From contig CAKZPV010000050.1 of the NCBI GenBank assembly GCA_937139405.1, positions 1-64,000 on the forward strand: 64,000 nt of DNA. Direction: 5' to 3'. The DNA is from an uncultured Nitrospirota bacterium. GTDB lineage: Bacteria; Nitrospirota; Nitrospiria; Nitrospirales; UBA8639. Under the pieces are notes generated by a model that was not told the DNA's origin, searched no databases, and saw only the letters and a program-made list of their open reading frames with translations. Shown here in pieces: positions 27,889-36,247 of this stretch; positions within the stretch are counted from its first letter, which is position 1; each line of letters begins with the position of its first letter. A program made the translations under genes and the position numbers.

Positions 27889-28704
27889 ATGAGAAAACGT
27901 CAGTCCCTAACTCTGTCTTTATTGATGGGTGGTCTGCTCATTGCCGCCCCTCTCGTCGCCCAAGCGGGTGGAACCATTAAAGGAAAAGTCACGTTTGCGG
28001 GGAAAGTGCCTCCCCCGAAAGAATTTGCATTTTCCAAATTTCCCAACGTCGACTTCTGTAAAAAGAATGAAAGTAAAAGTGCTGATGGTGAAACGCGCCT
28101 ATTAAAAGAAGTTCAAGTTGATGGTGGAGGTGGATTAAAGGATGCGGTTGTTGCGATCACTAGCATTACCGATAAAGATTGGATGAAAGGTTTTGCCAAA
28201 GAACCAGCACAAAAAGTGATGGCAGATCTTTGTGAATTCTCACCGTTTACTGGTGTGGCTGTGAGCAAAGGCACTTTTTACGTAGAAAATAATGATGCCG
28301 ATCCAGATGATCCCAAGTCTGCCGAAGGTGTGTTGCACAATCCACATAGTTTTGATCAATTAGGCGCCAAATCCAGCACGGAATTCAATATTGGGTTGGC
28401 CAAAAAAGGTTCGTCGTTGCAAAAGAAGGTCAAATTAAAAATGGCCAAAAAGGGTTCTGTTCTTCGGTTGCAATGTGACCAACATGAATTCATGCAAGGC
28501 TGGTATATGCCTGTGACGAATCCACATTATGGGACATCAGGTGCTGATGGGACATTTGAAATTAAAGATGTGCCAGCTGGAAAACATACCCTTGCCGTAT
28601 TCCATCCTTCGGTGGCCAAATTTGCGCGTGGGAAAAAGGCCATGACCGTGGAAGTTGAAGTGGCCGACGGTGGGACAGCCGAAGCCAATTTCGACATTAA
28701 ATAA
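27889..28704 (+). CDS. secreted type-1 copper protein with beta-sandwich domain (paralog 3)
   Basis: 271 residues with a signal peptide (1-26, AQA). It has the same architecture as the pair at 21679-23537: GGTIKGKVTFAGKVPPP, a cupredoxin core with a candidate His150 or His153, and the loop Cys196-x2-His199-x2-Met202 (LQCDQHEFMQGW). A C-terminal GTFEIKDVPAGKHTLAVFHPS domain follows. It is more lysine-rich and basic than the other two. AGGAGG precedes the ATG. It has its own promoter and terminator, so expression is independent and probably high. It is a candidate soluble electron carrier. Confidence 0.78.
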   Translation: MRKRQSLTLSLLMGGLLIAAPLVAQAGGTIKGKVTFAGKVPPPKEFAFSKFPNVDFCKKNESKSADGETRLLKEVQVDGGGGLKDAVVAITSITDKDWMKGFAKEPAQKVMADLCEFSPFTGVAVSKGTFYVENNDADPDDPKSAEGVLHNPHSFDQLGAKSSTEFNIGLAKKGSSLQKKVKLKMAKKGSVLRLQCDQHEFMQGWYMPVTNPHYGTSGADGTFEIKDVPAGKHTLAVFHPSVAKFARGKKAMTVEVEVADGGTAEANFDIK

Positions 28705-28736
28705 GGGCTGTATTTCATAGGAAAACCTCAAGATTT

Positions 28737-28776
28737 CGAGGGCAACTAGCAAGCTGCTAGTTGCCCTCGTTTTTTT
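28737..28776 (+). terminator. strong intrinsic terminator
   Basis: A 15-bp perfect stem (28737-28751 / 28755-28769) with an AGC loop, followed by seven T (28770-28776). It ends the single-gene copper-protein transcript. Confidence 0.93.
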
Positions 28777-28860
28777 ATATGTTCCTTTGACGGGGTTCCT
28801 TGCCATGGAACAATTATCCCCGTTAAGATCGACAACTAATGCCAATATTTATGCACCATT

Positions 28861-29856
28861 TTGAGTTTGAGGCCTAGTGTGCCACGTGAACTGTCCCTCG
28901 CTGATATTTTCCAAATAGGCTACTACTGGGAAACAAAAATTCTTCTCACCGCTATTCAGCTTGATCTGTTCTCCATTCTCAAGGGGGCTTCTTTAACAAT
29001 TAATCAGATGGCTGAAATCCGAGGGTTGAATTCCCGCGCCTTAGAGTTGGTCATGAATGCTTTAGTCGCAATGAGAATAGTGAGAAAAGAGGAGAAGGTG
29101 TATGCCAATACAGTTGTGGCGGAACGATATCTGGTTCAATCCAGCCCCGAATATGTAGGGCATTTGCTGACCTTACATGATGCTGAATGGAAAAATTGGG
29201 GGTTCTTAGAGCAGGCGGTTAAAACGGGCGAGTCTCCCGTCAAACATCATGTCTTTGAGACTGATCCGGAGTTAGGGGCCCAGGTCCTTACGGTCTTAGA
29301 TCGAATTGGTCGAGGGAGTGGCCCTGCTTTGGCTCAACGTCTGAAACTCAATGGAGCGAAACGGATGTTGGATATTGGAGGTGGAGCCGGTACCAATGCC
29401 ATCGCGTTTTGTCGAGAATATTCAGAACTGACGGCGACAGTATTTGACCTTCCGGAAACCTTAAAAGTGACGAAGAAAAATGTGGAGGAGGCAGATTTAA
29501 CGGATCGTATTCAATTGCAGCCAGGAAATTTCCATGAAGATGCATTCCAGGGCTCCTATGATGTCGCCCTCATGTCCGATATTTTGCATTACCAAAATGG
29601 ACAGACCAATGCGGCATTAGTTGAAAAAGTATACGACTGTTTGAAGGAAGAGGGACGTTTGCTTATTAAAGACCGTTTTTTAGATCCTGCGCGAACCAGT
29701 CCGGCTTGGACAACGGCCTTTGCGGTTCATATTTTGGTGAATACCGAAAAAGGCGAATGTTTTACGATTGAAGAATCTCGGCAATGGATGCAGCAGGCAG
29801 GTTTTCAGGGAATTGAAGAATTAGAGCCTTGTGCCATGGTTCAAGGTACGAAATAA
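28861..29856 (+). CDS. SAM-dependent methyltransferase (O-methyltransferase type)
   Basis: 331 residues: an N-terminal winged-helix dimerisation domain (ELSLADIFQIGYYWETKILLTAIQLDLF, about 10-90) and a C-terminal Rossmann SAM domain with MLDIGGGAGTNAIAF (motif I, about 170-185) and DLPETLK. The family includes small-molecule O- and C-methyltransferases; the substrate is unknown. The start is weakly supported: TTG 28861, TTG 28867 and GTG 28879 are all possible and none has a clear ribosome site. It heads the run leading to the first bd-like oxidase. Confidence 0.8.
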   Translation: MSLRPSVPRELSLADIFQIGYYWETKILLTAIQLDLFSILKGASLTINQMAEIRGLNSRALELVMNALVAMRIVRKEEKVYANTVVAERYLVQSSPEYVGHLLTLHDAEWKNWGFLEQAVKTGESPVKHHVFETDPELGAQVLTVLDRIGRGSGPALAQRLKLNGAKRMLDIGGGAGTNAIAFCREYSELTATVFDLPETLKVTKKNVEEADLTDRIQLQPGNFHEDAFQGSYDVALMSDILHYQNGQTNAALVEKVYDCLKEEGRLLIKDRFLDPARTSPAWTTAFAVHILVNTEKGECFTIEESRQWMQQAGFQGIEELEPCAMVQGTK

Positions 29857-29877
29857 GAAGGGATCTGCACACGGATT

Positions 29878-30603
29878 ATGTATGAACTAGCGGAATGGCT
29901 TCGAGAGCCAGGGTTTCTTGGGACTCACGCGACCATGGGGGCGGATGTCAGTCAATTCATGGCGACATTCTTTACGCTGTTGTTTATCGTTGGATGGGTT
30001 CAAGCTCGAAAGAACAAAGCCGATCACCATCACTGGCTGATGCTAGGTGGAATGATTGCCATGTTAGCCTTTTTTACCAGTTATTATCTTTTTCGTAATT
30101 TAGGGGTCTTAGCGTTTGAGGGGAAGGAAGGATTTGGTGGGTCTCAGGCTTTGTATGACAATGTTTTTATTCCTCTTCTGACTGTTCACATTCTTCTTGT
30201 GGTGATTGGGCTCGTGATGGCTATATATATGATGGTCTTGGGATTTCGATCCCAAACATTTACAGAAGGACGACGTGTGTTAAAAGATGCACTCTTACAG
30301 ACTTCTGGACGTCGGATTGCCACGATCTTGGGAGGCATCACTGCGTTAGTAGTGGTGTTTTTTCTTTCTCGTGTGATGACGTCGGGTTTTTCGCTTGGAA
30401 AGTTGAGTGTGTATATCGGGTTGGGTCTTATTATCGCGATGGTGTTTGGAATTGAAATTTTAATTCAACGGGTTTGGCCGAACGGGGCGAGGCGTCATCG
30501 AGTATTAGGAAAATTTACGATGATGATTTATTGCGTCTTGTTTGTGACGGGAACAGTGACGTACACGATGTTGTATATTCTCTATCCTGGGAAAATAGGG
30601 TAA
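29878..30603 (+). CDS. DUF420 membrane protein
   Basis: 241 residues with about six membrane helices. The DUF420 pattern shows conserved helix-end histidines (GTHATMGAD, ADHHHWLMLGGM, LTVHILLVV) and a C-terminal RRHRVLGKFTMMIYCVLFVTG helix. DUF420 relatives (YozB/CtaM) help mature heme-copper oxidases in Firmicutes. Here no heme-copper oxidase is nearby, and the neighbour is a bd-like oxidase, so a heme delivery or assembly role for that enzyme is the reasonable inference. Confidence 0.75.
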   Translation: MYELAEWLREPGFLGTHATMGADVSQFMATFFTLLFIVGWVQARKNKADHHHWLMLGGMIAMLAFFTSYYLFRNLGVLAFEGKEGFGGSQALYDNVFIPLLTVHILLVVIGLVMAIYMMVLGFRSQTFTEGRRVLKDALLQTSGRRIATILGGITALVVVFFLSRVMTSGFSLGKLSVYIGLGLIIAMVFGIEILIQRVWPNGARRHRVLGKFTMMIYCVLFVTGTVTYTMLYILYPGKIG

Positions 30604-30611
30604 TTCTATCT

Positions 30612-31091
30612 GTGCAATGTAGCTGCCTACAGACGTTGTGTATTGCGGACGTTCAAGAGCTAGATTCTGATGAAGTATTTGTCCGATTCAATTGTGAGTC
30701 TTGTGGATGGGCCGTAGGCGCAGAAGGGTCACTCAAGGAAATTGATCCTCTTGTTCCTTCGGTCATATGGAGCGATGAGGCGAGCTATGATCTTTCACGG
30801 CTGCAACCATACATAGAATTTTTAGTTCGTGATGAGGTTGAGACTTTTGCCTACGATCAGCATTATAAAATTGTGACGTCTTCTCGTGTCACCACAGCTC
30901 GAAACAAGGGAATGATCGCGTGGAGTGCTGACGCTGAACGCCGTTTGGCTAATGTGCCTTCTGGTATCCGCACGATGGCGAAGACTGAATTAGAACGCAC
31001 TGCCCTTGATCGTGGAATGCCAGAGGTGACGGTTACTCTGATGGAAGAAGTGAAAACGCGATATTTTGGTATGGCGACTGGACGGTCGTAG
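30612..31091 (+). CDS. four-cysteine protein with PCP_red domain
   Basis: About 160 residues from a GTG at 30612. The N terminus holds CSC...C and CESC motifs, a likely zinc or Fe-S site. The C-terminal 50 residues (WSADAERRLANVPSGIRTMAKTE...) match the PCP_red domain found at the end of the light-independent protochlorophyllide reductase B chain and in many stand-alone redox-linked proteins. An ATG at 30474 in this frame would overlap the DUF420 gene by 130 bases, and I reject it. It lies nine bases after the DUF420 gene, within the oxidase run. Confidence 0.7.
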   Translation: MQCSCLQTLCIADVQELDSDEVFVRFNCESCGWAVGAEGSLKEIDPLVPSVIWSDEASYDLSRLQPYIEFLVRDEVETFAYDQHYKIVTSSRVTTARNKGMIAWSADAERRLANVPSGIRTMAKTELERTALDRGMPEVTVTLMEEVKTRYFGMATGRS

Positions 31092-31155
31092 GATTCTGAT
31101 CCTCGATGGCTCTCACTTCATGTCTGCCAAGTGACGGTACGAAACATTTTCGTCA

Positions 31156-32217
31156 ATGATACATCGACTTTCTCTACGTGTCCTTCCGCAATTGAATCTT
31201 CTTGTGACAGATTTACCTGTCCGCAAGCGCAAGCGCTTAGTGATGTTGGCTCCTGGGCTTGTGGCGTTTGGGATTTATCACCTGCTTAAAGATGTCTTGC
31301 CTCTCTCTGAGCCTTTGGTGTTATTAGGGTTGAGTGGGTGTGTGTCGGCGTTAACCGCAATGTGGTCGTATCGACAGGGTCGAGGCATTACTCTTCAAGA
31401 GTCTTTTCGTCAGGATGGATTTCAGCGGTGGGTTTGGCTCGTCGGTTGGGTCGGAGTTTTCTATGGGATGCAGCTCTCCCTTTTAGTGTTAGCCATCTTG
31501 CAGGTGTTTGTTGGTTATGATTTTCTCCTTCATCCTGAAGGGCCTGCCATGATGGCGATGATCATTCCCTGCACCTCAGTCACTCGAGATGCGTTCGAGA
31601 TTGGCCTCGTGCAGCGTTTGTCTCATGAAGGTACCGTCGTGCCAACCTTTCCCAATGGGGAGGCGTTGCGAGAATGGATTCCGCAACAGTCAGCCGCTGT
31701 GATCAAATGGGGAGGGTTAGGTATTGTTGGAAGCATCATCAGTTCATGGATTGTATTTGACTTGGGTTCTGCCTCTTGGCAGCCTATTCTGCAATCCGTT
31801 GTCGTCCCTTTAGTTGTGGGGTCTCTCAGCTTGCTCGCGTTCTTTGCCGGAGAGGCCGTTTTTGAACAGAGAGACGGGCAACGTAAGTCTCATACATGGA
31901 CGTCATGTTTATGGTTTTGGTTCTGGCCGAGCGTGACGTTTGCGCTGACATATTTTCTGGTCTTGATGGGGACAGCATCCTATGTCTTCCGAGTGGAAGA
32001 GATTTCGCAGCTGGGGTTTGTGGCGATAGCGGCTAGTACCGGTTTGATCATGACGGTCTATTCCGTCTACCTGGGGTGGCGAAGATCTTATGAAGCTCGG
32101 GTCGTCACCATTCCTGAAAATATTCAACGATGTCCATTTGTCATGGGGATGTTGCAACAAGCAAAATCTCCTGAATCGGTTCCTCCCTTGGTTTCACACG
32201 GCGATTTGGTGAAATAG
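31156..32217 (+). CDS. multi-pass membrane protein, unknown
   Basis: 353 residues with about seven predicted helices (around 30-48, 53-70, 92-118, 185-205, 215-232, 252-275, 287-307) and a soluble loop between helices three and four. No family is recognised. The stop overlaps the oxidase start by one base (TAGTG), so it is co-translated with the first bd-like oxidase and may be an assembly factor or extra subunit. Confidence 0.6.
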   Translation: MIHRLSLRVLPQLNLLVTDLPVRKRKRLVMLAPGLVAFGIYHLLKDVLPLSEPLVLLGLSGCVSALTAMWSYRQGRGITLQESFRQDGFQRWVWLVGWVGVFYGMQLSLLVLAILQVFVGYDFLLHPEGPAMMAMIIPCTSVTRDAFEIGLVQRLSHEGTVVPTFPNGEALREWIPQQSAAVIKWGGLGIVGSIISSWIVFDLGSASWQPILQSVVVPLVVGSLSLLAFFAGEAVFEQRDGQRKSHTWTSCLWFWFWPSVTFALTYFLVLMGTASYVFRVEEISQLGFVAIAASTGLIMTVYSVYLGWRRSYEARVVTIPENIQRCPFVMGMLQQAKSPESVPPLVSHGDLVK

Positions 32218-34079
32218 TGCGGATAGGCCAATCATTCTTAATTCTGTTGATTCTTCTTCTCGTTTCAACTGGTTTCGTGTGGGCTGTTGAGCCGGGACAA
32301 CCTCCCGCTGGTGAAGAAGCGCAGGATATGTTTTATAAAACCACCGGCACTATCAATGGTCCTGCAGCTGCGGAAAGCCCTCGGAGCTATTCCACTATTC
32401 CCTTTGTGAACAATCGCTTAATTGTGTGGTTTGTCACTCAACAACATACATATTTTGGCGGATTTGTCTTAGCTCTCCCCTTATTTAGCCTTCTTCTGGA
32501 GTTCTTAGGAGTGACTCGGAAGCAGGGAATAGCAAGACAGCAATTTGATGGCTTAGCTCATGACATTTTACGGGTAGGCTTGTTGTCTCTTTCAATTACG
32601 GCGGTGTTGGGTTCTGTGATGCTGGGTTTATTTCTCTCCCTCTATCCGGGGTTTATGAGTTATATGGGGGAAACCTTTAAATCCTTGATGCCCGTGTATG
32701 CAGCTGTGTTTGTGGCCGAAGCTTTGTTGCTCGCTCTCTATTATTATACCTGGGAGCGGCTAAAGACGCCGTCGGCTAAGTGGCTTCATATGACTATTGG
32801 TGTGCTGGTCAATGCAACTGGTGTAATTCTCTTAGTGTCTGCCAATGCCTGGGCTTCCTTTATGATGGCTCCATCTGGTGTGGATGCTGAGGGGCATTTT
32901 TTAGGAAACATCTGGCATTTGTTACATTCACCCTTATGGAACCCCCTCAATGCGCATCGATTTTTAGCGGATATTATGTCCGGAGGAGCAGTTGTGGTCG
33001 CCTATGCCGCGTATCGTTTCTTTATGGCCAAAACTTCAGAAGATCGCGCGTATTATGACTGGGTAGGCTATGTGTTTATGGTGGTGATGGTATGTGCATT
33101 GTTGCCTATGCCGATTGCGGGCTATTGGTTGATGCGAGCGGTCTTTGAATTCAGACAGCAAATGGGTATCACCATGATGGGCGGGATGTTGTCGTGGTTG
33201 TTTGTTCTCCAGGCTATTACGGTAGGTGTGTTGTTCTTGGGGATCAATTATTATATTTGGCAATCCTTGGCTCGCTTGCAGGGAGGTGAACGCTTTCATC
33301 CATATTTCAAAGCCATCGTCTTTGCCTTGATGGCCTGTTTCATGGTGTGGTTTACCCCTCATACGTTAGCCATGAGTGCGAGCGAAATGAAGGCAATGGG
33401 AGCTGCCCAGCATCCGGTTATCGGACAATTTGGGGTCATGTCGGCAAAAAACGGTGCCATTAATGTCATGATTTGTTTGACGGCTCTGAGTTTTATTCTC
33501 TATCGCCGCGCGAATAAAATTGTGACAGTCTCATGGGCATCCTGGGGGAATATTCTTTTGGGCCTGTTGTTTGTCTCGGGTATTGGGACGATTGTGGGAA
33601 TAGCCATTTATGGATTTTATATTCCGGCGAATGTGCGTGTCGGCCTGTCTGCCCAGCAAGGCGCCACAACCGCGACGGTGGTGATTGGTGGGCTCCTCCT
33701 GAATTACTTGCTGCTGCGAGGCTCAAAAGTCATCGGTCCTATCCGATGGGGACACATTACCCCGCGTGGTATGGTGGCGCTGCTTATTGTGGCGGCGGCT
33801 TTTTCTTGGGTGATGGGACTCATGGGATATATTCGGTCGGCTGGGCGATTGGAATGGCACGTCAATGAATTGCTGCAAGATGAGTCTCCATGGGCCTTCA
33901 CGCCTTCAATCGGATTTGCTGCGAAGATGGTGACGATTAATATGCTGGCTTTTTGGTCGGCGGTGTTTTTCGTCTTTTGGCTCAGCCAGTGGGATCATCG
34001 AGTAAGTGAGCAGCGAACCGCTCAAGCCGTTCGGACCGCTCCAGTTGTTCAAGTCCTTTCACAAGAGGAATCAGTATGA
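32217..34079 (+). CDS. cytochrome bd-like terminal oxidase, single-subunit type (copy 1)
   Basis: 620 residues with a signal-like first helix and about 14 membrane helices. The CydA-like heme region is visible: NRLIVWFVTQQHTYFGGF (His77), WLHMTIG (His191), SANAWASFMMAPSGVD (the counterpart of NGWMQxPVG in CydA), NIWHLLHSPLWNPLNAHR (His234, 237, 247) and SAGRLEWHVNE near the C terminus. There is no CydB partner. This matches the bd-like oxidases proposed as terminal oxidases in Nitrospira, whose chemistry is unproven. The GTG start overlaps the preceding gene and the end overlaps the DUF3047 gene by four bases. Confidence 0.82.
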   Translation: MRIGQSFLILLILLLVSTGFVWAVEPGQPPAGEEAQDMFYKTTGTINGPAAAESPRSYSTIPFVNNRLIVWFVTQQHTYFGGFVLALPLFSLLLEFLGVTRKQGIARQQFDGLAHDILRVGLLSLSITAVLGSVMLGLFLSLYPGFMSYMGETFKSLMPVYAAVFVAEALLLALYYYTWERLKTPSAKWLHMTIGVLVNATGVILLVSANAWASFMMAPSGVDAEGHFLGNIWHLLHSPLWNPLNAHRFLADIMSGGAVVVAYAAYRFFMAKTSEDRAYYDWVGYVFMVVMVCALLPMPIAGYWLMRAVFEFRQQMGITMMGGMLSWLFVLQAITVGVLFLGINYYIWQSLARLQGGERFHPYFKAIVFALMACFMVWFTPHTLAMSASEMKAMGAAQHPVIGQFGVMSAKNGAINVMICLTALSFILYRRANKIVTVSWASWGNILLGLLFVSGIGTIVGIAIYGFYIPANVRVGLSAQQGATTATVVIGGLLLNYLLLRGSKVIGPIRWGHITPRGMVALLIVAAAFSWVMGLMGYIRSAGRLEWHVNELLQDESPWAFTPSIGFAAKMVTINMLAFWSAVFFVFWLSQWDHRVSEQRTAQAVRTAPVVQVLSQEESV

Positions 34080-34783
34080 CCCAAGTTGTCAATGTACAGA
34101 GACATCATGGTTTTGGATTTTTGATTTCTATGGTGTGTTTCTTTCTTTTGAGCTTTATTTTAGTAACGGGCGTGAATAGTAATGGTCTTGTTTGGGCGGA
34201 AGAATCCGTTCCCCAGGAATCTTCAGGTGATTCAATTCTCATTGAAGACTTTAGAAGTCCAGATGAACGAGGGTTCCCCCAAGGTTGGGGCGCGCAACGG
34301 AGTGTCGTGACGGCTCATGAAACGTACATGATTCAGGAAGAAGATGGCGTCTCATTTCTCAGAGCTAAGCAGGCTAGTCAGCGTGTGTACACCAAGAAGA
34401 TGAAATGGGATCCCAAAACGCATCCGATGTTGGTTTGGCGGTGGCGGCTTCAAGCAGTTCCAGAGGGGGAGGAATTTATCGCAGCCATTTATCCTTCATT
34501 AGATACGGACATGATGTTTATTCCAGTGAATACCAAATATGTGTGGAGTGCAACGTTGCCAGTCGGTTCGATCAAAGAGGGTGGAATGTTCAGTTCGACA
34601 GAAATAGTGATCCGGTCTGGTCCAGAGCCTGTTGGCGAGTGGGTAGAAGAACGGATCAATGTCTATAAGGATTTTTTGAAGATTCATAATCATGAGCCAG
34701 CTGCCTTAGCTTGGGGAATTTCGCTACTGGGCGGTTCAGCGGTAGAGATTGATTTTGGTTCGCTCCGAGTTGAGGCTGAATAA
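34076..34783 (+). CDS. DUF3047 family exported protein
   Basis: 235 residues with an N-terminal hydrophobic segment (about 14-40). The mature domain has the DUF3047 blocks ILIEDFRS...GFPQGWG and HPMLVWRWRLQAVPEG, with the C-terminal AWGISLLGGSAVEIDFGSLRVE. The fold is lectin-like beta-sandwich and the function is unknown. The four-base overlap with the oxidase gene shows it belongs to that operon and is presumably periplasmic. Confidence 0.75.
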   Translation: MTQVVNVQRHHGFGFLISMVCFFLLSFILVTGVNSNGLVWAEESVPQESSGDSILIEDFRSPDERGFPQGWGAQRSVVTAHETYMIQEEDGVSFLRAKQASQRVYTKKMKWDPKTHPMLVWRWRLQAVPEGEEFIAAIYPSLDTDMMFIPVNTKYVWSATLPVGSIKEGGMFSSTEIVIRSGPEPVGEWVEERINVYKDFLKIHNHEPAALAWGISLLGGSAVEIDFGSLRVEAE

Positions 34784-34820
34784 CGTGGCGATATTTTCAT
34801 ATGCTTTGTGAGAGAATCTA

Positions 34821-35186
34821 ATGTCTGCATCAAAAATATTTGATATTGTTTTTGGAGGCGTAGTGTTGGGGGCCGTTGGGGTCATGACTGGTCTCTCCAT
34901 GGGAGTGGGGTTTCTCCCAGCAGCCTTGTTGATTGGAATGTGTTTGGGAGCGGGGGTCGGGTTTTTTGGAGGGCGTCGATTCTTTTTGAGTATCTTTGTG
35001 GGCACAATTTTCGGGGGATTATTAGCGTGGTATTTAGGCGGCGTGGATGCTGTTACTGTTGGGGCTTCTTCCGGAGCTGCGATGGGGGGATTCTTGGGAG
35101 TGTGGGTTTCAATGTTGATTGATCTTTTGCAACAACGAAAAGAATCTATACCGACTTCTTCTGTTGAGAAATCAACTAATTTGTAA
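34821..35186 (+). CDS. small glycine-rich membrane protein
   Basis: 121 residues with three or four hydrophobic helices packed with GxxxG motifs (FGGVVLGAVGVMTG, GMCLGAGVGFFGG, GASSGAAMGGFLGV) and a short hydrophilic C-terminal tail. No family is recognised. It lies between the oxidase/DUF3047 pair and the sulfatase-modifying-factor-like genes, all in one direction. A helper or subunit role is possible. Confidence 0.55.
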   Translation: MSASKIFDIVFGGVVLGAVGVMTGLSMGVGFLPAALLIGMCLGAGVGFFGGRRFFLSIFVGTIFGGLLAWYLGGVDAVTVGASSGAAMGGFLGVWVSMLIDLLQQRKESIPTSSVEKSTNL

Positions 35187-35248
35187 TCTTGAACATGCGG
35201 AATATTCTACGAATGAGCTTGCAATAGCATAAGGGATAGGGCCGGTGG

Positions 35249-36166
35249 ATGGAAAGTAATAAGGTTCTCATGGGTTCGATCATTTTTGTTTTTGCTTCGT
35301 TTATTGGGATGATGGTGCTCTTTGTGTATGAGACCTCGAAGAGTAAGCGAGAGTTGGAGGCATTCTCGGCTGGTCGTCCTGCTAAAGCGCGTGTGCTTCA
35401 GCCCATGCCCACCCAAGATTTTTCGATGTATAAAATGCTTGTGGGAGATGATAATCGAGAGATGATCGAAATTCCGGAAGGACCGTTTACGATGGGGGTG
35501 AGCGATGGAGATCCTGATGAGGGCCCAGCTCATCCCGTCTATTTGCAAACATTTTATATGGATTTAAAAGAAGTGACCCAAGCGGACTATGAGCGATATG
35601 TGAAAATGACGAAACGGGAAAAACCCAAAGTGCCGGTATTTGAAGATAAGATTGAAAAACTGATGAGTCCAGATTTTCCTGTCGTGGGATTAACCTGGAA
35701 TGATGCCTTCGGTTATTGTCGGTGGGCGAGTAAACGGCTGCCGACTGAAGCCGAGTGGGAAAAAGCGGCTCGTGGTGAAGGGAAGCGACGCTATCCTTGG
35801 GGGAATAAGTTTGAATATACCTTTGCGAACGTGGATGGCTTAGACGATGGGTTTCAATACTTGGCTCCTGTTGGATCGTACGAAGTCGGGCGAAGTCCGT
35901 TCGGGCTTTATGACGCGACAGGCAATGTCGCAGAATGGGTGATGGACGATTATACGCCAGACTACTATCAGGAAGCCCCGTACCGTGATCCGCCTGGCCC
36001 TAAGACGGATGATGTGTTTAAAGTGATTCGTGGAGGATCCTGGCGTGAATCTCGTTTGGGTGCGCGCGTGACCAAGCGGTTTTCAGCTAAGATGTGGCGA
36101 ACTGATGCAACGGTGGGATTTCGCTGCGCAAAAGATTCGCCAACTGACAATGCGCCTTCGACTTAG
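35249..36166 (+). CDS. membrane-anchored sulfatase-modifying-factor-like protein 1
   Basis: 305 residues: one N-terminal anchor helix (about 7-27), a linker, then a complete FGE-sulfatase (SUMF1) fold from MIEIPEGPFTMG to VGFRCAKD. It includes WNDAFGYCRWASKRLPTEAEWEKAARG and the Ca-site block GNVAEWVMD. The paired active-site cysteines of true formylglycine-generating enzyme, normally in the strand after GGSW, are absent (RLGARVTKRF). So this is not a sulfatase activator. NirV, PvdO and EgtB-like relatives act in copper, pyoverdine or sulfur chemistry. The domain faces the periplasm. Confidence 0.78.
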   Translation: MESNKVLMGSIIFVFASFIGMMVLFVYETSKSKRELEAFSAGRPAKARVLQPMPTQDFSMYKMLVGDDNREMIEIPEGPFTMGVSDGDPDEGPAHPVYLQTFYMDLKEVTQADYERYVKMTKREKPKVPVFEDKIEKLMSPDFPVVGLTWNDAFGYCRWASKRLPTEAEWEKAARGEGKRRYPWGNKFEYTFANVDGLDDGFQYLAPVGSYEVGRSPFGLYDATGNVAEWVMDDYTPDYYQEAPYRDPPGPKTDDVFKVIRGGSWRESRLGARVTKRFSAKMWRTDATVGFRCAKDSPTDNAPST

Positions 36167-36247
36167 GTAGGGCTCTTCGGCTTTCTCAATGCTAGCCGAA
36201 GTGTTTATAAAGTTGCCCAAAGGTTCTCATCTCAGTGAAGGCATTGA

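Noticed and set aside
30474-30611. PCP_red gene starting inside the DUF420 gene
   Set aside because: A 130-base out-of-frame overlap is unlikely; a GTG at 30612 follows the stop of the DUF420 gene.
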